DNA from: Sutcliffiella tianshenii
GTDB taxonomy: Bacteria; Bacillota; Bacilli; Bacillales; Bacillaceae_I
Assembly: GCF_016908565.1 (NCBI RefSeq)
Contig: NZ_JAFBED010000001.1
Span: forward strand, 558,001 to 622,000
DNA: 64,000 nucleotides
Reading direction: 5' to 3'
The notes below the pieces were generated by a model that worked only from the letters and a program-made list of their open reading frames with translations, had not been told where the DNA came from and searched no databases. This document shows, piece after piece, positions 56,049 through 64,000 of the stretch. A program made the position numbers and the translations under genes. Position 1 is the stretch's first letter. Every line of letters begins with the position of its first letter.

Positions 56049-56693
56049 TTATTCTTTGTCATAAAGGCTATTCACATACTGTTTGGCAAGCGATTTTAGG
56101 TACCTTGTCCGAACTGCGAGGACAGCAACCAAAAGGGACCGTAATATCTTGCTTTTCTCCGTCTGTGTATACAGTGATTCCTCTGCAAGATAAGCCTCGA
56201 TTTCCTCTTTTATATGCTCTTCTGTTAAAATCTCCGTCTGTGCCATCAAGTTTTCATAAAGACAAGCATATGATTTATAAAATACCACCGGACTGATGAT
56301 ATCATCCGTGCGATCTTCCGGGTTGTTGAAAATGGACCCGAGCACCTTGCGAATCTCTTCGAAATCCAATAATACCTTTAGATCCTTTACTATAAAAAGG
56401 AGGGCTGCCTGTTCAATCGAATATTTCCGTCCCACCTGTGGTGCACCGATGTATTCCTTTATTTCGCGTTTTACCCAGTTCTTCAGTGCAGGCTCCGAAT
56501 AGACTGCCGTTTCGAGTTGATTGCCGAGCCAGACGATATTCGACATGGTGAGCCCTATTTCCCCAACCGTTTTTTTGCTCACCAGCTGCTGGAAATTTCC
56601 GGGCAGGGAATCCGCATAACCCACTAAACCTATTTTAGTCTGGAACTTCTCCAAAAGCCTTGCCAGCTCTAATCTTGTCCACCCTTTTCCCAT
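56049..56693 (-). CDS. DUF1836 domain protein
   Basis: 214-residue mostly helical soluble protein of unknown function. KYSIEQAALLFIVKDLKVLL near 89-108 with the following DFEEIRKVLGSIFNNPEDRTD is the conserved part of DUF1836, and the N-terminal third could be a MerR-like winged helix (LGLTMSNIVWLGNQLE is suggestive only). GAGGTAATCCTG precedes the ATG. Upstream of gndA on the same strand; divergent from htpX. Confidence 0.8.
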   Translation of the reverse strand: MGKGWTRLELARLLEKFQTKIGLVGYADSLPGNFQQLVSKKTVGEIGLTMSNIVWLGNQLETAVYSEPALKNWVKREIKEYIGAPQVGRKYSIEQAALLFIVKDLKVLLDFEEIRKVLGSIFNNPEDRTDDIISPVVFYKSYACLYENLMAQTEILTEEHIKEEIEAYLAEESLYTQTEKSKILRSLLVAVLAVRTRYLKSLAKQYVNSLYDKE

Positions 56694-56862
56694 CAGGATT
56701 ACCTCTTTTCAATCGTCCAATTATGCTCTAATAGTAAAATGCAAATGTGTTTTCGTCAAATATAGTCAAGGTATTTTTATTGATAAATCTGACTTATATC
56801 TTTATAATTGTAACCATAAGATATAGGTTCATAAGAACTCAAAAACAATCAGGAGGAGAAAC

Positions 56863-57741
56863 ATGGCTAAACGTATATTCTACTTTCTTTTAACGAATAT
56901 TCTAGTTCTGACTACGATTACAATTATCTTCAGTTTAACTGGAGCTGGCAGTTACATTGATGAAAATGGCATTGATTTCGGTGCCTTACTGATATTCAGT
57001 GCCATCATCGGTTTCACTGGTTCCTTCATTTCACTATTGATGTCCCGCTGGATGGCGAAAAAAATGATGAATGTCCAGGTCATCGATCCGAACGGTCCGA
57101 TGTCCAATCAAGAGCGTCAAATCGTGGAAATGGTTCACCGCATGTCCCGTGCGGCTGGCATCACAAAAATGCCTGAGGTTGGTATCTACCACTCTCCAGA
57201 GGTAAATGCATTTGCTACAGGTCCTTCCAAGAACCGTTCCCTGGTGGCTGTTTCTTCCGGACTCTTGCAGGAAATGGACGATGCTGCCATTGAAGGCGTC
57301 ATCGCACATGAGGTTGCCCACATCGCAAATGGCGACATGGTTACAATGACACTTTTGCAAGGTGTTGTGAATACATTCGTTATCTTCCTTGCACGTATTG
57401 CAGCGTTTGTGGTTTCACGTTTCGTAAGGGAAGATCTAGCACCAGTGGTTCACTTTATCGCCATTCTTGTGTTCCAGATCGTCTTCTCGATCCTTGGAAG
57501 CTTGGTAGTATTCGCATTCTCCCGTTACCGTGAATTCCACGCGGACCGTGGCGGTGCAGACCTTGCAGGCAAGGACAAAATGACACACGCACTGCGTTCC
57601 CTTCAAGCTTACACACATCGAATACGAGATGAGCAGGATTCTGCGATTGCGACATTCAAAATCAGTGGAAAGAGAAAAAGCTCTCTTTTCTCTACTCACC
57701 CTGACTTGAACGAACGTATCCGCCGCTTAGAGGCGAAATAA
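56863..57741 (+). CDS. htpX: Membrane protease HtpX
   Basis: Zinc metalloprotease for membrane-protein quality control. 292 residues: two N-terminal spans (7-27, 38-61), HEVAH at 149-153 with Glu150, two more spans (about 162-182 and 193-213), and the third zinc ligand Glu in [11 protein letters not shown] near 224. AGGAGGAGAAAC precedes the ATG. B. subtilis HtpX is 298 residues. Confidence 0.95.
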   Translation: MAKRIFYFLLTNILVLTTITIIFSLTGAGSYIDENGIDFGALLIFSAIIGFTGSFISLLMSRWMAKKMMNVQVIDPNGPMSNQERQIVEMVHRMSRAAGITKMPEVGIYHSPEVNAFATGPSKNRSLVAVSSGLLQEMDDAAIEGVIAHEVAHIANGDMVTMTLLQGVVNTFVIFLARIAAFVVSRFVREDLAPVVHFIAILVFQIVFSILGSLVVFAFSRYREFHADRGGADLAGKDKMTHALRSLQAYTHRIRDEQDSAIATFKISGKRKSSLFSTHPDLNERIRRLEAK

Positions 57742-57750
57742 TAGAGACGC

Positions 57751-57785
57751 AAAAAGGAGTCGGCCGATGAGGCTGACTCCTTTTT
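57751..57785. terminator. Bidirectional terminator between htpX and the GlsB/YeaQ gene
   Basis: AAAAAGGAGTCGGCC / GGCTGACTCCTTTTT, 15-bp stem with one G-U and a 5-nt loop; T-runs on both strands. Confidence 0.92.
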
Positions 57786-57796
57786 ATTTTGGTTAA

Positions 57797-58054
57797 TTAT
57801 GTTGCACTTCTAAGACCTCTTGAGATAAGGCTAAGCAAGAATACAAAGATTGCTGCTCCGATGATGGCAGGTACGATGGCCATATCCGCGATCACAGGAC
57901 CCCATTTCCCCAATAGTGCGTGGCCGATCCATGCGCCGACAAGTCCCGCGATCATGGCACCAAGGATTCCCCCTGGCATTCCGCCTGGCGCGATTGCGCT
58001 CCCGATAATTCCGATTATGATTGCAATAATAATAGTAATTAATAGTCCTAACAT
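57797..58054 (-). CDS. GlsB/YeaQ/YmgE family membrane protein
   Basis: 85 residues, three hydrophobic segments, Gly-rich: LLITIIIAIIIGIIGSAIAP, PGGMPGGILGAMIAGLVGAW, then VIADMAIVPAIIGAAIFVFL. Family members are stress-linked envelope proteins of unknown action; the B. subtilis homologue YwzA belongs to the SigB regulon, which fits the promoter found here. AAAGGAGGAAAACAC precedes the ATG. Confidence 0.9.
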   Translation of the reverse strand: MLGLLITIIIAIIIGIIGSAIAPGGMPGGILGAMIAGLVGAWIGHALLGKWGPVIADMAIVPAIIGAAIFVFLLSLISRGLRSAT

Positions 58055-58101
58055 GTGTTTTCCTCCTTTTAGTGTTGTTCGTTGTGTTGCTTACAGAGTA
58101 T

Positions 58102-58127
58102 ATTTCCGTTTGCAAAACTTTTTAAAC
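58102..58127 (-). promoter_or_regulatory. SigB-type promoter of the GlsB/YeaQ gene
   Basis: Minus strand GTTTAA (perfect -35), 14 bp, GGAAAT (GGGTAT/GGGAAT-like). Confidence 0.48.
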
Positions 58128-58252
58128 TTCCGGCCTTCAGATTCTATCCCCGCCTGGTCAAATCTGGTATATTAGAGTTGAATTGTTTGAAAAATCCCAT
58201 AGATAAAAATAGATTATTTTTAGAAAATAGCTACTTAAAAGGAGGATGTAAA

Positions 58253-58693
58253 ATGGCAGATATTCAGGATTCCGTCGTAATCAATAAGTCTGTGGAGGAA
58301 GTTTTTTCGTATGCTTCCAATATGGAGAATTCCCCGAAGATCATGGACAATGTCGTTGAAATTGAAAAACTGACGGACGGTCCGCTCCAGGTCGGCTCAC
58401 GCTTTAAGGAAACCCGTGAAATCAGGGGGCGTAAAGCTTCAGCGGTTATTGAATTTACGGATTATGCTCCCAACAAAAGCTTTGTGGTTAAGAGCGAAGC
58501 AAATGGCTTGAAGGTTGTGTACTACTACGATTTCGTCCCTGCTGATGGCGGTGGGACAAGGGTGGATTTCAAAGGTGACATCCATACTACAGGGCTTGTG
58601 ATGAAGCTTACCAAGCCGATCATCCGTAAAATCCTGAAGAAGGAAGACGGGGATCATTTGAAAAAGCTGAAAAGCTTGCTTGAAAGTGAGTAA
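58253..58693 (+). CDS. SRPBCC (START-like) family protein
   Basis: 146 residues. DSVVINKSVEEVFSYASNME opens the polyketide-cyclase/START helix-grip fold, and the C-terminal helix MKLTKPIIRKILKKEDGDHL closes it over a hydrophobic cavity. Ligand unknown. The ATG at 58253 follows AGGAGG by 7 nt; an upstream in-frame extension has no ribosome site. Confidence 0.87.
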   Translation: MADIQDSVVINKSVEEVFSYASNMENSPKIMDNVVEIEKLTDGPLQVGSRFKETREIRGRKASAVIEFTDYAPNKSFVVKSEANGLKVVYYYDFVPADGGGTRVDFKGDIHTTGLVMKLTKPIIRKILKKEDGDHLKKLKSLLESE

Positions 58694-58896
58694 GGTAAAG
58701 GTGAAAGTGAAGGCAGCCGGGCGGGAAGCTTGGCTGCCTGTGTTTTGGGGTATGGTCTTTTGATAGGCTTGCAAAAACCTCGAAAAATGCTATTTCACAG
58801 TTAAAAATCACCTTTTTTTAGTTTTTTTGCACTAGCTTGGGGGAGTTTTCGAATGTTCACTCAATAAGCATAAAAAATATGCTCGATCTGCTACCG

Positions 58897-58992
58897 ATTC
58901 TTACAAATCTACGTAGCATTCTAACACTTTCTCCTGCCATTCTAACAAATCCGTCTCGAATTCTAACAAAATCGACAATCATTCTAACAAAT
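58897..58992. repeat. Short-period tandem array S3 (exact 21 bp) upstream of the vanZ-like gene
   Basis: ATTCTAACAAAT or variants begin at 58897 (ATTCTTACAAAT), 58918, 58939, 58960 and 58981: five units, every interval 21 bp. Cores are conserved (9-12 bp), linkers are not. The last unit ends about 60 bp before the vanZ-like ATG. Confidence 0.9.
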
Positions 58993-59054
58993 CACGTTGC
59001 CGGTAAAGACTCGGTACAGTTGAAACGAACGAACATAATCCAAAGGAGACCTCC

Positions 59055-59645
59055 ATGAAAAAGCACGCCATATCCATTATCTTCTCTGTCATTATACTTT
59101 TACTTATGATTCCAATCTATCAGCCCCTTGCCACCTATCTACATCCATTAGTCATACCTGTCGTATTCTTCTGTGTGTATGTAGTGATCTTTTGCATAGC
59201 TCTTTTTTACAGGAAAGAAACAGTAACCTTTTCTGTCAAGACGCTTAGTACTGGTTTAGGGATCTACACCCTATCCCTATTAGTTCTACTCTTTTTTCGA
59301 CCTAACGAGCAGGATTATGGGGCAGCACACAATGTCAACCTTGTCCCGTTCTCGACCATTTCCCTCTTTCTCTCGGGAAATGCGGACCCGCTTGTCGCCT
59401 TCTATAACATAGCGGCCAATATTGTCCTTTTCATTCCTTTTGGCATTGCCCTGAAATGGAAAAAGAGGAACTGGTTCTTGTTGCTCATTGCGCCGGTTCT
59501 CGTCATTTCCCTTATTGAACTCACCCAGCACCTGACCAACCGCGGCAGCCTGGACATAGACGACCTCCTGCTTAACACACTTGGTTTTCTCATCGGCTAC
59601 CTGCTCACTCCCGTCTTTAAGCGGATCATAAAAATCAGCTCCTGA
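59055..59645 (+). CDS. VanZ family membrane protein
   Basis: 196 residues with about five spans. NVNLVPFSTISLFL near 94, NIAANIVLFIPFGIALKWKK near 117-136, ELTQHLTNRGSLDIDDLLLN near 155-174 and TLGFLIGY are the family signature. VanZ gives low-level teicoplanin resistance in enterococci, but most Bacillus homologues are not resistance genes and no van cluster is here. AAAGGAGACCTCC precedes the ATG. Confidence 0.9.
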   Translation: MKKHAISIIFSVIILLLMIPIYQPLATYLHPLVIPVVFFCVYVVIFCIALFYRKETVTFSVKTLSTGLGIYTLSLLVLLFFRPNEQDYGAAHNVNLVPFSTISLFLSGNADPLVAFYNIAANIVLFIPFGIALKWKKRNWFLLLIAPVLVISLIELTQHLTNRGSLDIDDLLLNTLGFLIGYLLTPVFKRIIKISS

Positions 59646-59648
59646 CAA

Positions 59649-59690
59649 AAACGCACCGCCCTGAATCTCCCGGACGGTGCGTTTTTTTGT
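59649..59690 (+). terminator. vanZ-like gene terminator
   Basis: AACGCACCGCCC / GGACGGTGCGTT, one bulge, followed by a run of T; 3 bp past the stop. Confidence 0.88.
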
Positions 59691-59701
59691 CGAAATTTGT
59701 A

Positions 59702-59714
59702 GGGGTCAGGCCCC
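59702..59714. repeat. GGGGYCWGRCCCC element, 59.7 kb locus
   Basis: GGGGTCAGGCCCC, single copy, directly downstream of the M14 peptidase stop and followed on the minus strand by CTACAAATTTCG. It may form a short terminator stem. Confidence 0.55.
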
Positions 59715-59717
59715 TTT

Positions 59718-62489
59718 TCAGTTTTTCTTCTTGCCTTTTTCTTTCCCTTTGCCCTTCTCCTTTTCTTGCACGTTATCCAGCAGGATGGCGTTTCCGAGGA
59801 GTCGGTAGCTGTGCTCGGTGTGGGCACGAAAAACAAGGTCGTTGGCGAATAGCGTGACATTGGCTCCGCTCTCTTCCACCGTGGTGGTCAATGCGAGTAC
59901 CTGACCTTTCACCTGCTCTTTGCCTGGCCACCAGCCAGCTACAAAGTAATCCTCTGCATCTGTCACTTTCGCCAATACCTCCGCATTTTCCGGAACGCCG
60001 GTGATCCAGGAGCCTGTCGTATTATACAGGATTTCCTCCGCTCCATAGCCGGATGTCAGGAATGAATCCGTGTTGATCACTGATTTCAGCAAGCCCTCAT
60101 GATAGAAGTTCGTTCTTTCAAAGCTGAACCCTTCGAGAAGACCTGACTGCTGTACAGAGGAAAGCGCTCTGCCACCGATTCCAATATACGATTTGCCTAC
60201 CGATACATTTGCGGCATCAAATCGGCCTGTATCGTCCACAATCACATCCGCCTCTTCTACACTAGTAATCTCAAAGCCTAGCTGTTGCAGAACAAATCGG
60301 CTCACTCCGCTGCCTGCCACCGCCACTTTCGGAGCAGCCGGCAGTTCTTCTACATTCGCTTTGCGATCTAGTGCCACCACTTCAAGATAGTAGGAATCTT
60401 TTATAGCCAAGAGGTCGTTCCGCTTTATCACATAGTCACCCTTGCCATAGCCATTTCCGTCAGCTGTGGCAACCCCCACTTCCTTGCCTGCTTTTAAAAG
60501 CTCATTCACAGCTTTGATCGCGTCATTATTTACGTTTTTCACAACATAATGCCCTTTGTTCTCTGCAATCTCCGTGGTAGGGTAAACAGCTTCCTTCACT
60601 TCCGCCCCTACACCTGCAAAAGCATCGGGAGTACGAATCTCCTCAATGGTAAATCCTCTTAGGTCAGGGAAATTCACGACAATGGCGTCATACATATTGT
60701 CCCAATCCGATATATCATCGCCCTGATACAGGACAGCGTTTGCGAAACCGCGTTTTGCCTGCTTCATCGGCACAATATATGTTCCTTCCGGATAGGTGAC
60801 GCCGTCCACTTCTACTTTTGATGTGGTCTGCTCCACTTTTACCCCATTGCGGATCAAGTAATCTACCATTTCTGCAGCTTCCTTTTTGTTCTTCTGCAAA
60901 TCATGCATCGGCAGCACATAGTAATCCGGGAAGAAATTCTCGTTATCCCCACGATCACGACCTATTGCTTCCCCTTGCTGATTGACAAGGTGCTGGTCCA
61001 CTGCACGGTTGTCCTCGCCTTCCACCCCACGCTTGAACACTTCAAGTTGCTGGGAGAAAAGCTCATCTTTATTTTCCAGCACAAAATCAGTGGCCCCGAG
61101 TCCTGCGTGAACCATCGCGTATAGGGATTGCTGATTCAGTCCAGGCACTTCTATCGTGTGTCCCAAAGATCCATGCAGCATGGAATAGATTGCCGTATAG
61201 GCCGGTGTCATGTCATCCCAGCCATTTTCATAGTCCAGATAGGGAATTGCATAAGAATCATAATCGGAATTCGCTGTACCGGCCTGTCCCATGGAATGCG
61301 CCTGCTCGAGCATATTATCAATCAACAGGTCGAACTCGAAATTAGGGTTATGCGGCGGTGTACATGGCTCGATCAGAAAATCGCTCACATAACCGTGCAT
61401 ATCCAAAAACGATAGCGGAGACCATTTTGCAATCTCTTCTGTCACCACTACTGATTCCTGCTGTGTCTGGTACGCATTATCACGGTTTAAATCAAAGCCA
61501 TTGATATTGGCACGCGTGTTATGTACCCTTCCATCGGGATTATGCGTAAAGTTGAAAAGGAAAATCACGTGCTCGAGTGCATCTGTCACATTAAGTGTGA
61601 TTTCTTCCTCTTCCCCTTGTTCATTCACCACGTTGAAGGTGATTTCTTCTTCCTGTGAAAACTTGCGGAACAGCTCCACCTGAGCATCCACACCCTCCAC
61701 TTCATCAGGATGGATATTGTTGAACCAGATCGGCACCTGATAGTCCCCGATTGTTCCATCCTCGATTTTTTTCAGAAGGCTTGCCGGATTTTCCAGCGCT
61801 TCCGGCAGTGTCTGGTTTAAGTACTTGTCCACTGCCTTTTTGTTCTTTGCAAGGGTAATAAAGTGGATGTCGCGTCCTTCATAGGATTGCCCCAGCGACT
61901 TGTATTCTATGAATCTGCCATTCTTGGCATTTGCCTCTTCTGTAATACGATCAAGCTCCGGCTTCAGTTGGTCATAGGTCAAATATTCATCATAAACATT
62001 GTATGTAATGGGTTTGCTTAATACTTCTTCTGTATTTTTATTCATAACACTTAAATCATATGTACCGATCATATCGGGATATAAAACACGGATGGATCGA
62101 GGAGCAAGATTGTCAGTCCCGTAAAGAAGACCGAACTCCAAGGTTGCCTCCACCACTGTGGAATCCCCTGCATATGCTGGTGATTCGGCAAATGTGATAA
62201 GGGGGTCCCCGTTATAGCCCTTGGTGTTGGAGTCATATGCTCTCCACTCTTCCAAAGCTTTTCCGCCAAAGGTCCATTCGATGTCCTCCAATGGGACTTT
62301 TTCACCAAAATCGAATTTCACCTTCATCGAACGTGCTTCTGTCATTGAAATGGTGGAAATGCTTGTAGTCATTTCTTCTTCCGCTTGTGTCTGAACCTGC
62401 GTCTCCGCTTGGGCATTTTGCATCGGAATGCTATATGCCACTAACATCCAGACAGATAAGCAGGTAATAAGTATTTTTCTGAATTGCAT
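59718..62489 (-). CDS. Secreted M14 family zinc carboxypeptidase
   Basis: 923 residues. Signal peptide about 1-28 (basic start, hydrophobic core, AQA before the cut). The peptidase domain spans about 170-480: zinc ligands His260 and Glu263 (NNIHPDEVEG) and His365 (LDMHGY), substrate Arg/Asn region NGFDLNRDN, catalytic Glu447 in GHTIEVPG. A C-terminal part of about 400 residues has repeating alpha/beta segments, and the last 20 residues are Lys/Glu/Gly-only. AGGAGTTGAAGAG precedes the ATG. Substrate unknown; a scavenging role is inferred. Confidence 0.9.
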   Translation of the reverse strand: MQFRKILITCLSVWMLVAYSIPMQNAQAETQVQTQAEEEMTTSISTISMTEARSMKVKFDFGEKVPLEDIEWTFGGKALEEWRAYDSNTKGYNGDPLITFAESPAYAGDSTVVEATLEFGLLYGTDNLAPRSIRVLYPDMIGTYDLSVMNKNTEEVLSKPITYNVYDEYLTYDQLKPELDRITEEANAKNGRFIEYKSLGQSYEGRDIHFITLAKNKKAVDKYLNQTLPEALENPASLLKKIEDGTIGDYQVPIWFNNIHPDEVEGVDAQVELFRKFSQEEEITFNVVNEQGEEEEITLNVTDALEHVIFLFNFTHNPDGRVHNTRANINGFDLNRDNAYQTQQESVVVTEEIAKWSPLSFLDMHGYVSDFLIEPCTPPHNPNFEFDLLIDNMLEQAHSMGQAGTANSDYDSYAIPYLDYENGWDDMTPAYTAIYSMLHGSLGHTIEVPGLNQQSLYAMVHAGLGATDFVLENKDELFSQQLEVFKRGVEGEDNRAVDQHLVNQQGEAIGRDRGDNENFFPDYYVLPMHDLQKNKKEAAEMVDYLIRNGVKVEQTTSKVEVDGVTYPEGTYIVPMKQAKRGFANAVLYQGDDISDWDNMYDAIVVNFPDLRGFTIEEIRTPDAFAGVGAEVKEAVYPTTEIAENKGHYVVKNVNNDAIKAVNELLKAGKEVGVATADGNGYGKGDYVIKRNDLLAIKDSYYLEVVALDRKANVEELPAAPKVAVAGSGVSRFVLQQLGFEITSVEEADVIVDDTGRFDAANVSVGKSYIGIGGRALSSVQQSGLLEGFSFERTNFYHEGLLKSVINTDSFLTSGYGAEEILYNTTGSWITGVPENAEVLAKVTDAEDYFVAGWWPGKEQVKGQVLALTTTVEESGANVTLFANDLVFRAHTEHSYRLLGNAILLDNVQEKEKGKGKEKGKKKN

Positions 62490-62667
62490 CTCTTCAACTC
62501 CTAATAATTATTCTTAACAATGAATATTTATAACATAAAACCCTTTAATTCTGAAGATGTTTTAAAAAAGTTTAAATATTATAAATTCTCCATATCAAAA
62601 CCTTACTAATAGTCCCTTCCTTCTCATAGGGACAAATGACACAAATTCCTTGCTCCAAAAGCACGAA

Positions 62668-62699
62668 AAAAAGAACAGCCCGCTTTCGACTGTCCTTCA
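62668..62699 (-). terminator. Nitroreductase gene terminator
   Basis: Minus strand GGACAG / CTGTTC with an 11-nt loop, then TTTTTTT; about 25 bp past the stop. Confidence 0.65.
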
Positions 62700-62723
62700 T
62701 CGTCCCTATATGCATTTCTCCGA

Positions 62724-63473
62724 TTATCTTTTGGCCAACCCCTGCTTTTCCACATAACCTTTCATTCCTGTACGTTTTGGTTCACGCAGCATATTGGCCA
62801 TCTGGCTTGACCAGGTGTCGGCGCGCTTGCCTGCGGTACGGGCATGATAGTAGGCGGAGGTGGTTTTATTGTAGTCCTCAAGTTGTTCCTTGTAGCTTTC
62901 CTCGTCCGTATTATAGGTGTCCTCGTGATAGACGTGTTCAAACGGGAGACGCGGCTTCACATCGGTTTGCTGTGCCGGGTAGCCGACTGCAAGGCCGAAT
63001 AGCGGCATGGCATGGCTTGGGATTCCAAGCAGTTCTGTCACCTGTTCCATATTATTGCGGATCCCGCCGATATAGCAGATCCCAAGACCGATGGATTCCG
63101 CTGCAATTGAGGCATTTTGTGCAGCGAGCGAAGCATCGATGACAGCAACCATGAATTTCTCCATGCTCTCAAGGGAGCCGTTCACATCCGTCCCTTCCAT
63201 TTCCCCTATTCTTTCATGGCGGTGAAGATCGGCACAAAACACGAAAAAGTGCCCGCTATGCTCGACATAGGACTGATTCCCGGCAAGCTCAGCCAGCTTC
63301 TTTTTCTTCTCCTTATCCTTCACGCCGATGATCGAGTAGGCCTGAATGAAACTTGAGGTGGAAGCGGCCTGTGCACATTCCACAATCGTTCTGATCTGTT
63401 CATCAGTTAACGGCCTGTCCTCAAATTTTCGAATCGAGCGATGCTGTAAAATGGTTTCAATTGTAGGGTTCAT
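62724..63473 (-). CDS. nfrA: Oxygen-insensitive NADPH nitroreductase / FMN reductase (NfrA-like)
   Basis: FMN-dependent enzyme reducing nitro compounds, flavins and, in the B. subtilis case, responding to stress. 249 residues from the ATG at 63473, the same as B. subtilis NfrA, 5 nt after GAGGAG; a longer frame adds eight unlikely residues. HRSIRKFEDRPLTDEQIRTI at the start, AASTSSFIQAYSIIGV near 36, LGICYIGGIRNN near 130 and GLAVGYPAQ near 157 are NfsA/NfrA signatures. Divergent from the fatty-acid transporter gene. Confidence 0.92.
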   Translation of the reverse strand: MNPTIETILQHRSIRKFEDRPLTDEQIRTIVECAQAASTSSFIQAYSIIGVKDKEKKKKLAELAGNQSYVEHSGHFFVFCADLHRHERIGEMEGTDVNGSLESMEKFMVAVIDASLAAQNASIAAESIGLGICYIGGIRNNMEQVTELLGIPSHAMPLFGLAVGYPAQQTDVKPRLPFEHVYHEDTYNTDEESYKEQLEDYNKTTSAYYHARTAGKRADTWSSQMANMLREPKRTGMKGYVEKQGLAKR

Positions 63474-63682
63474 CCCTGCTCCTCCTCTTGTTGGCAATCT
63501 TACTATCCATTAAATCAGTTCCTGAGGAGGATTTCCAGAAGGAGCTCTTTTCGTAGAAATTCTCTTCCCCCATTCTAATCCCGGATTGCCCCTTGTTTGA
63601 ATTTTGCAAAAAAGAAGGAATCCTGTCGCCAATAGAGAATTGTAGAAGATGGATGGGAAACATTTTAAAAGGGGGAGTATAT

Positions 63683-64000
63683 TTGAAGGCAGTCATTTCT
63701 TTTTTTAACAGATTGATGCAACGTTATCTACCTGATCCATTTTTATTTGTCATCATTTTAACTTTTGTTGTATTCGGTTTGGGTCTACTTTTCACCGACA
63801 GTGGTCCTGTAGATATGGCAAAGCATTGGGGTGGCGGCTTCTGGGCCTTACTTGCTTTCTCGATGCAGATGGTGCTTGTCCTTGTAACAGGACATGTGCT
63901 GGCCAGCAGTCCCATTTTTAAAAGAATGCTTGGTGCTCTTGCGTCCACGGCGAAGTCGCCTGGCTCGGCAATCATTATCGTAACCATCGTTTCCATTGTC
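63683..64000 (+). CDS. atoE: Short-chain fatty acid transporter AtoE (N-terminus only, cut by window edge)
   Basis: 106 codons are present and open at the right edge. It starts at TTG 63683, 5 nt after GGGGGAG, reading LKAVISFFNRLMQRYLPDPF; the following FLFVIILTFVVFGLGLLFTD is the first span, and GGGFWALLAFSMQMVLVLVT the second. This matches the AtoE short-chain fatty acid uptake family (about 440 residues). It would feed butyrate-type substrates to the catabolic operon at 11.6-22.2 kb. Confidence 0.82.
   Translation, partial: MKAVISFFNRLMQRYLPDPFLFVIILTFVVFGLGLLFTDSGPVDMAKHWGGGFWALLAFSMQMVLVLVTGHVLASSPIFKRMLGALASTAKSPGSAIIIVTIVSIV

Noticed and set aside
59055-59645. Glycopeptide resistance determinant (vanZ)
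   Set aside because: VanZ-like membrane proteins are widespread in Bacillaceae; no vanA/B/H/X/R/S genes are present.

Overview
This window is a chromosomal segment of a low-to-mid GC, endospore-forming member of the Bacillaceae. Gene content and order match the Bacillus subtilis rho-to-ywd region closely: rho-glpX-murA2-tal-fbaA-spo0F-ywjG-pyrG-rpoE, then fadF-acdA, clsB-uvsE, argS-ywiB, speB-speE, pbpG-ywhD-ywhC-ywhB, ywgA-ywfO, rsfA, lipL-pta-hemQ, gerQ-ywdK, ywdI and ung. Sporulation genes (spo0F, pbpG, rsfA, gerQ), SigH/SigE/SigF-SigG-like promoters and AGGAGG-type ribosome sites agree. A NaChBac-type sodium channel beside a chemoreceptor hints at an alkaliphilic, alkali-tolerant or marine lifestyle. 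No rRNA, tRNA, CRISPR array, prophage or complete IS is visible.

Layout. 1-11.2 kb: core housekeeping genes, mostly on the minus strand (Rho, sugar-phosphate enzymes, MurA2, Spo0F, CTP synthase with its CTP-sensing leader, RNA polymerase delta). 11.6-22.2 kb: one large minus-strand catabolic operon, fadF-mmgA-mmgB-mmgC-acdA-tetR-icmF, with two promoters that carry matching palindromes. IcmF can turn isobutyryl-CoA into butyryl-CoA, and the other enzymes (except a missing crotonase) take butyryl-CoA to acetyl-CoA. Electrons pass through ETF and FadF to the quinone pool. 22.4-37.9 kb: cardiolipin synthase, UV endonuclease, XapX protein, ArgRS, polyamine synthesis, a sporulation penicillin-binding protein and several conserved yw* genes. 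38-47.6 kb: RsfA, lipoyl transfer, phosphotransacetylase, coproheme decarboxylase, GerQ, 5-oxoprolinase PxpBAC and small conserved genes. 48.5-58.7 kb: chemoreceptor, sodium channel, uracil-DNA glycosylase, the two oxidative pentose-phosphate dehydrogenases (convergent zwf and gndA) and HtpX. 59-64 kb: VanZ-like protein, secreted M14 peptidase, nitroreductase, and the start of a short-chain fatty-acid transporter cut by the window edge.

The unusual content lies in the intergenic DNA. Seven gaps hold tandem arrays of unrelated sequence whose periods are 20-21, 41 or 52-53 bp, that is about 2, 4 and 5 turns of B-DNA. Short-period arrays lie upstream of genes; 41- and 52-53-bp arrays, most with hairpin units, lie mainly at gene 3' ends. 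In addition there are four copies of a GC-rich 130-190 bp repeat, seven loci with a GGGGYCWGRCCCC element, and two copies of a 113-116 bp MITE-like element with 9-bp terminal inverted repeats. All functional calls come from reading motifs and recalled family sequences; no database search was possible.
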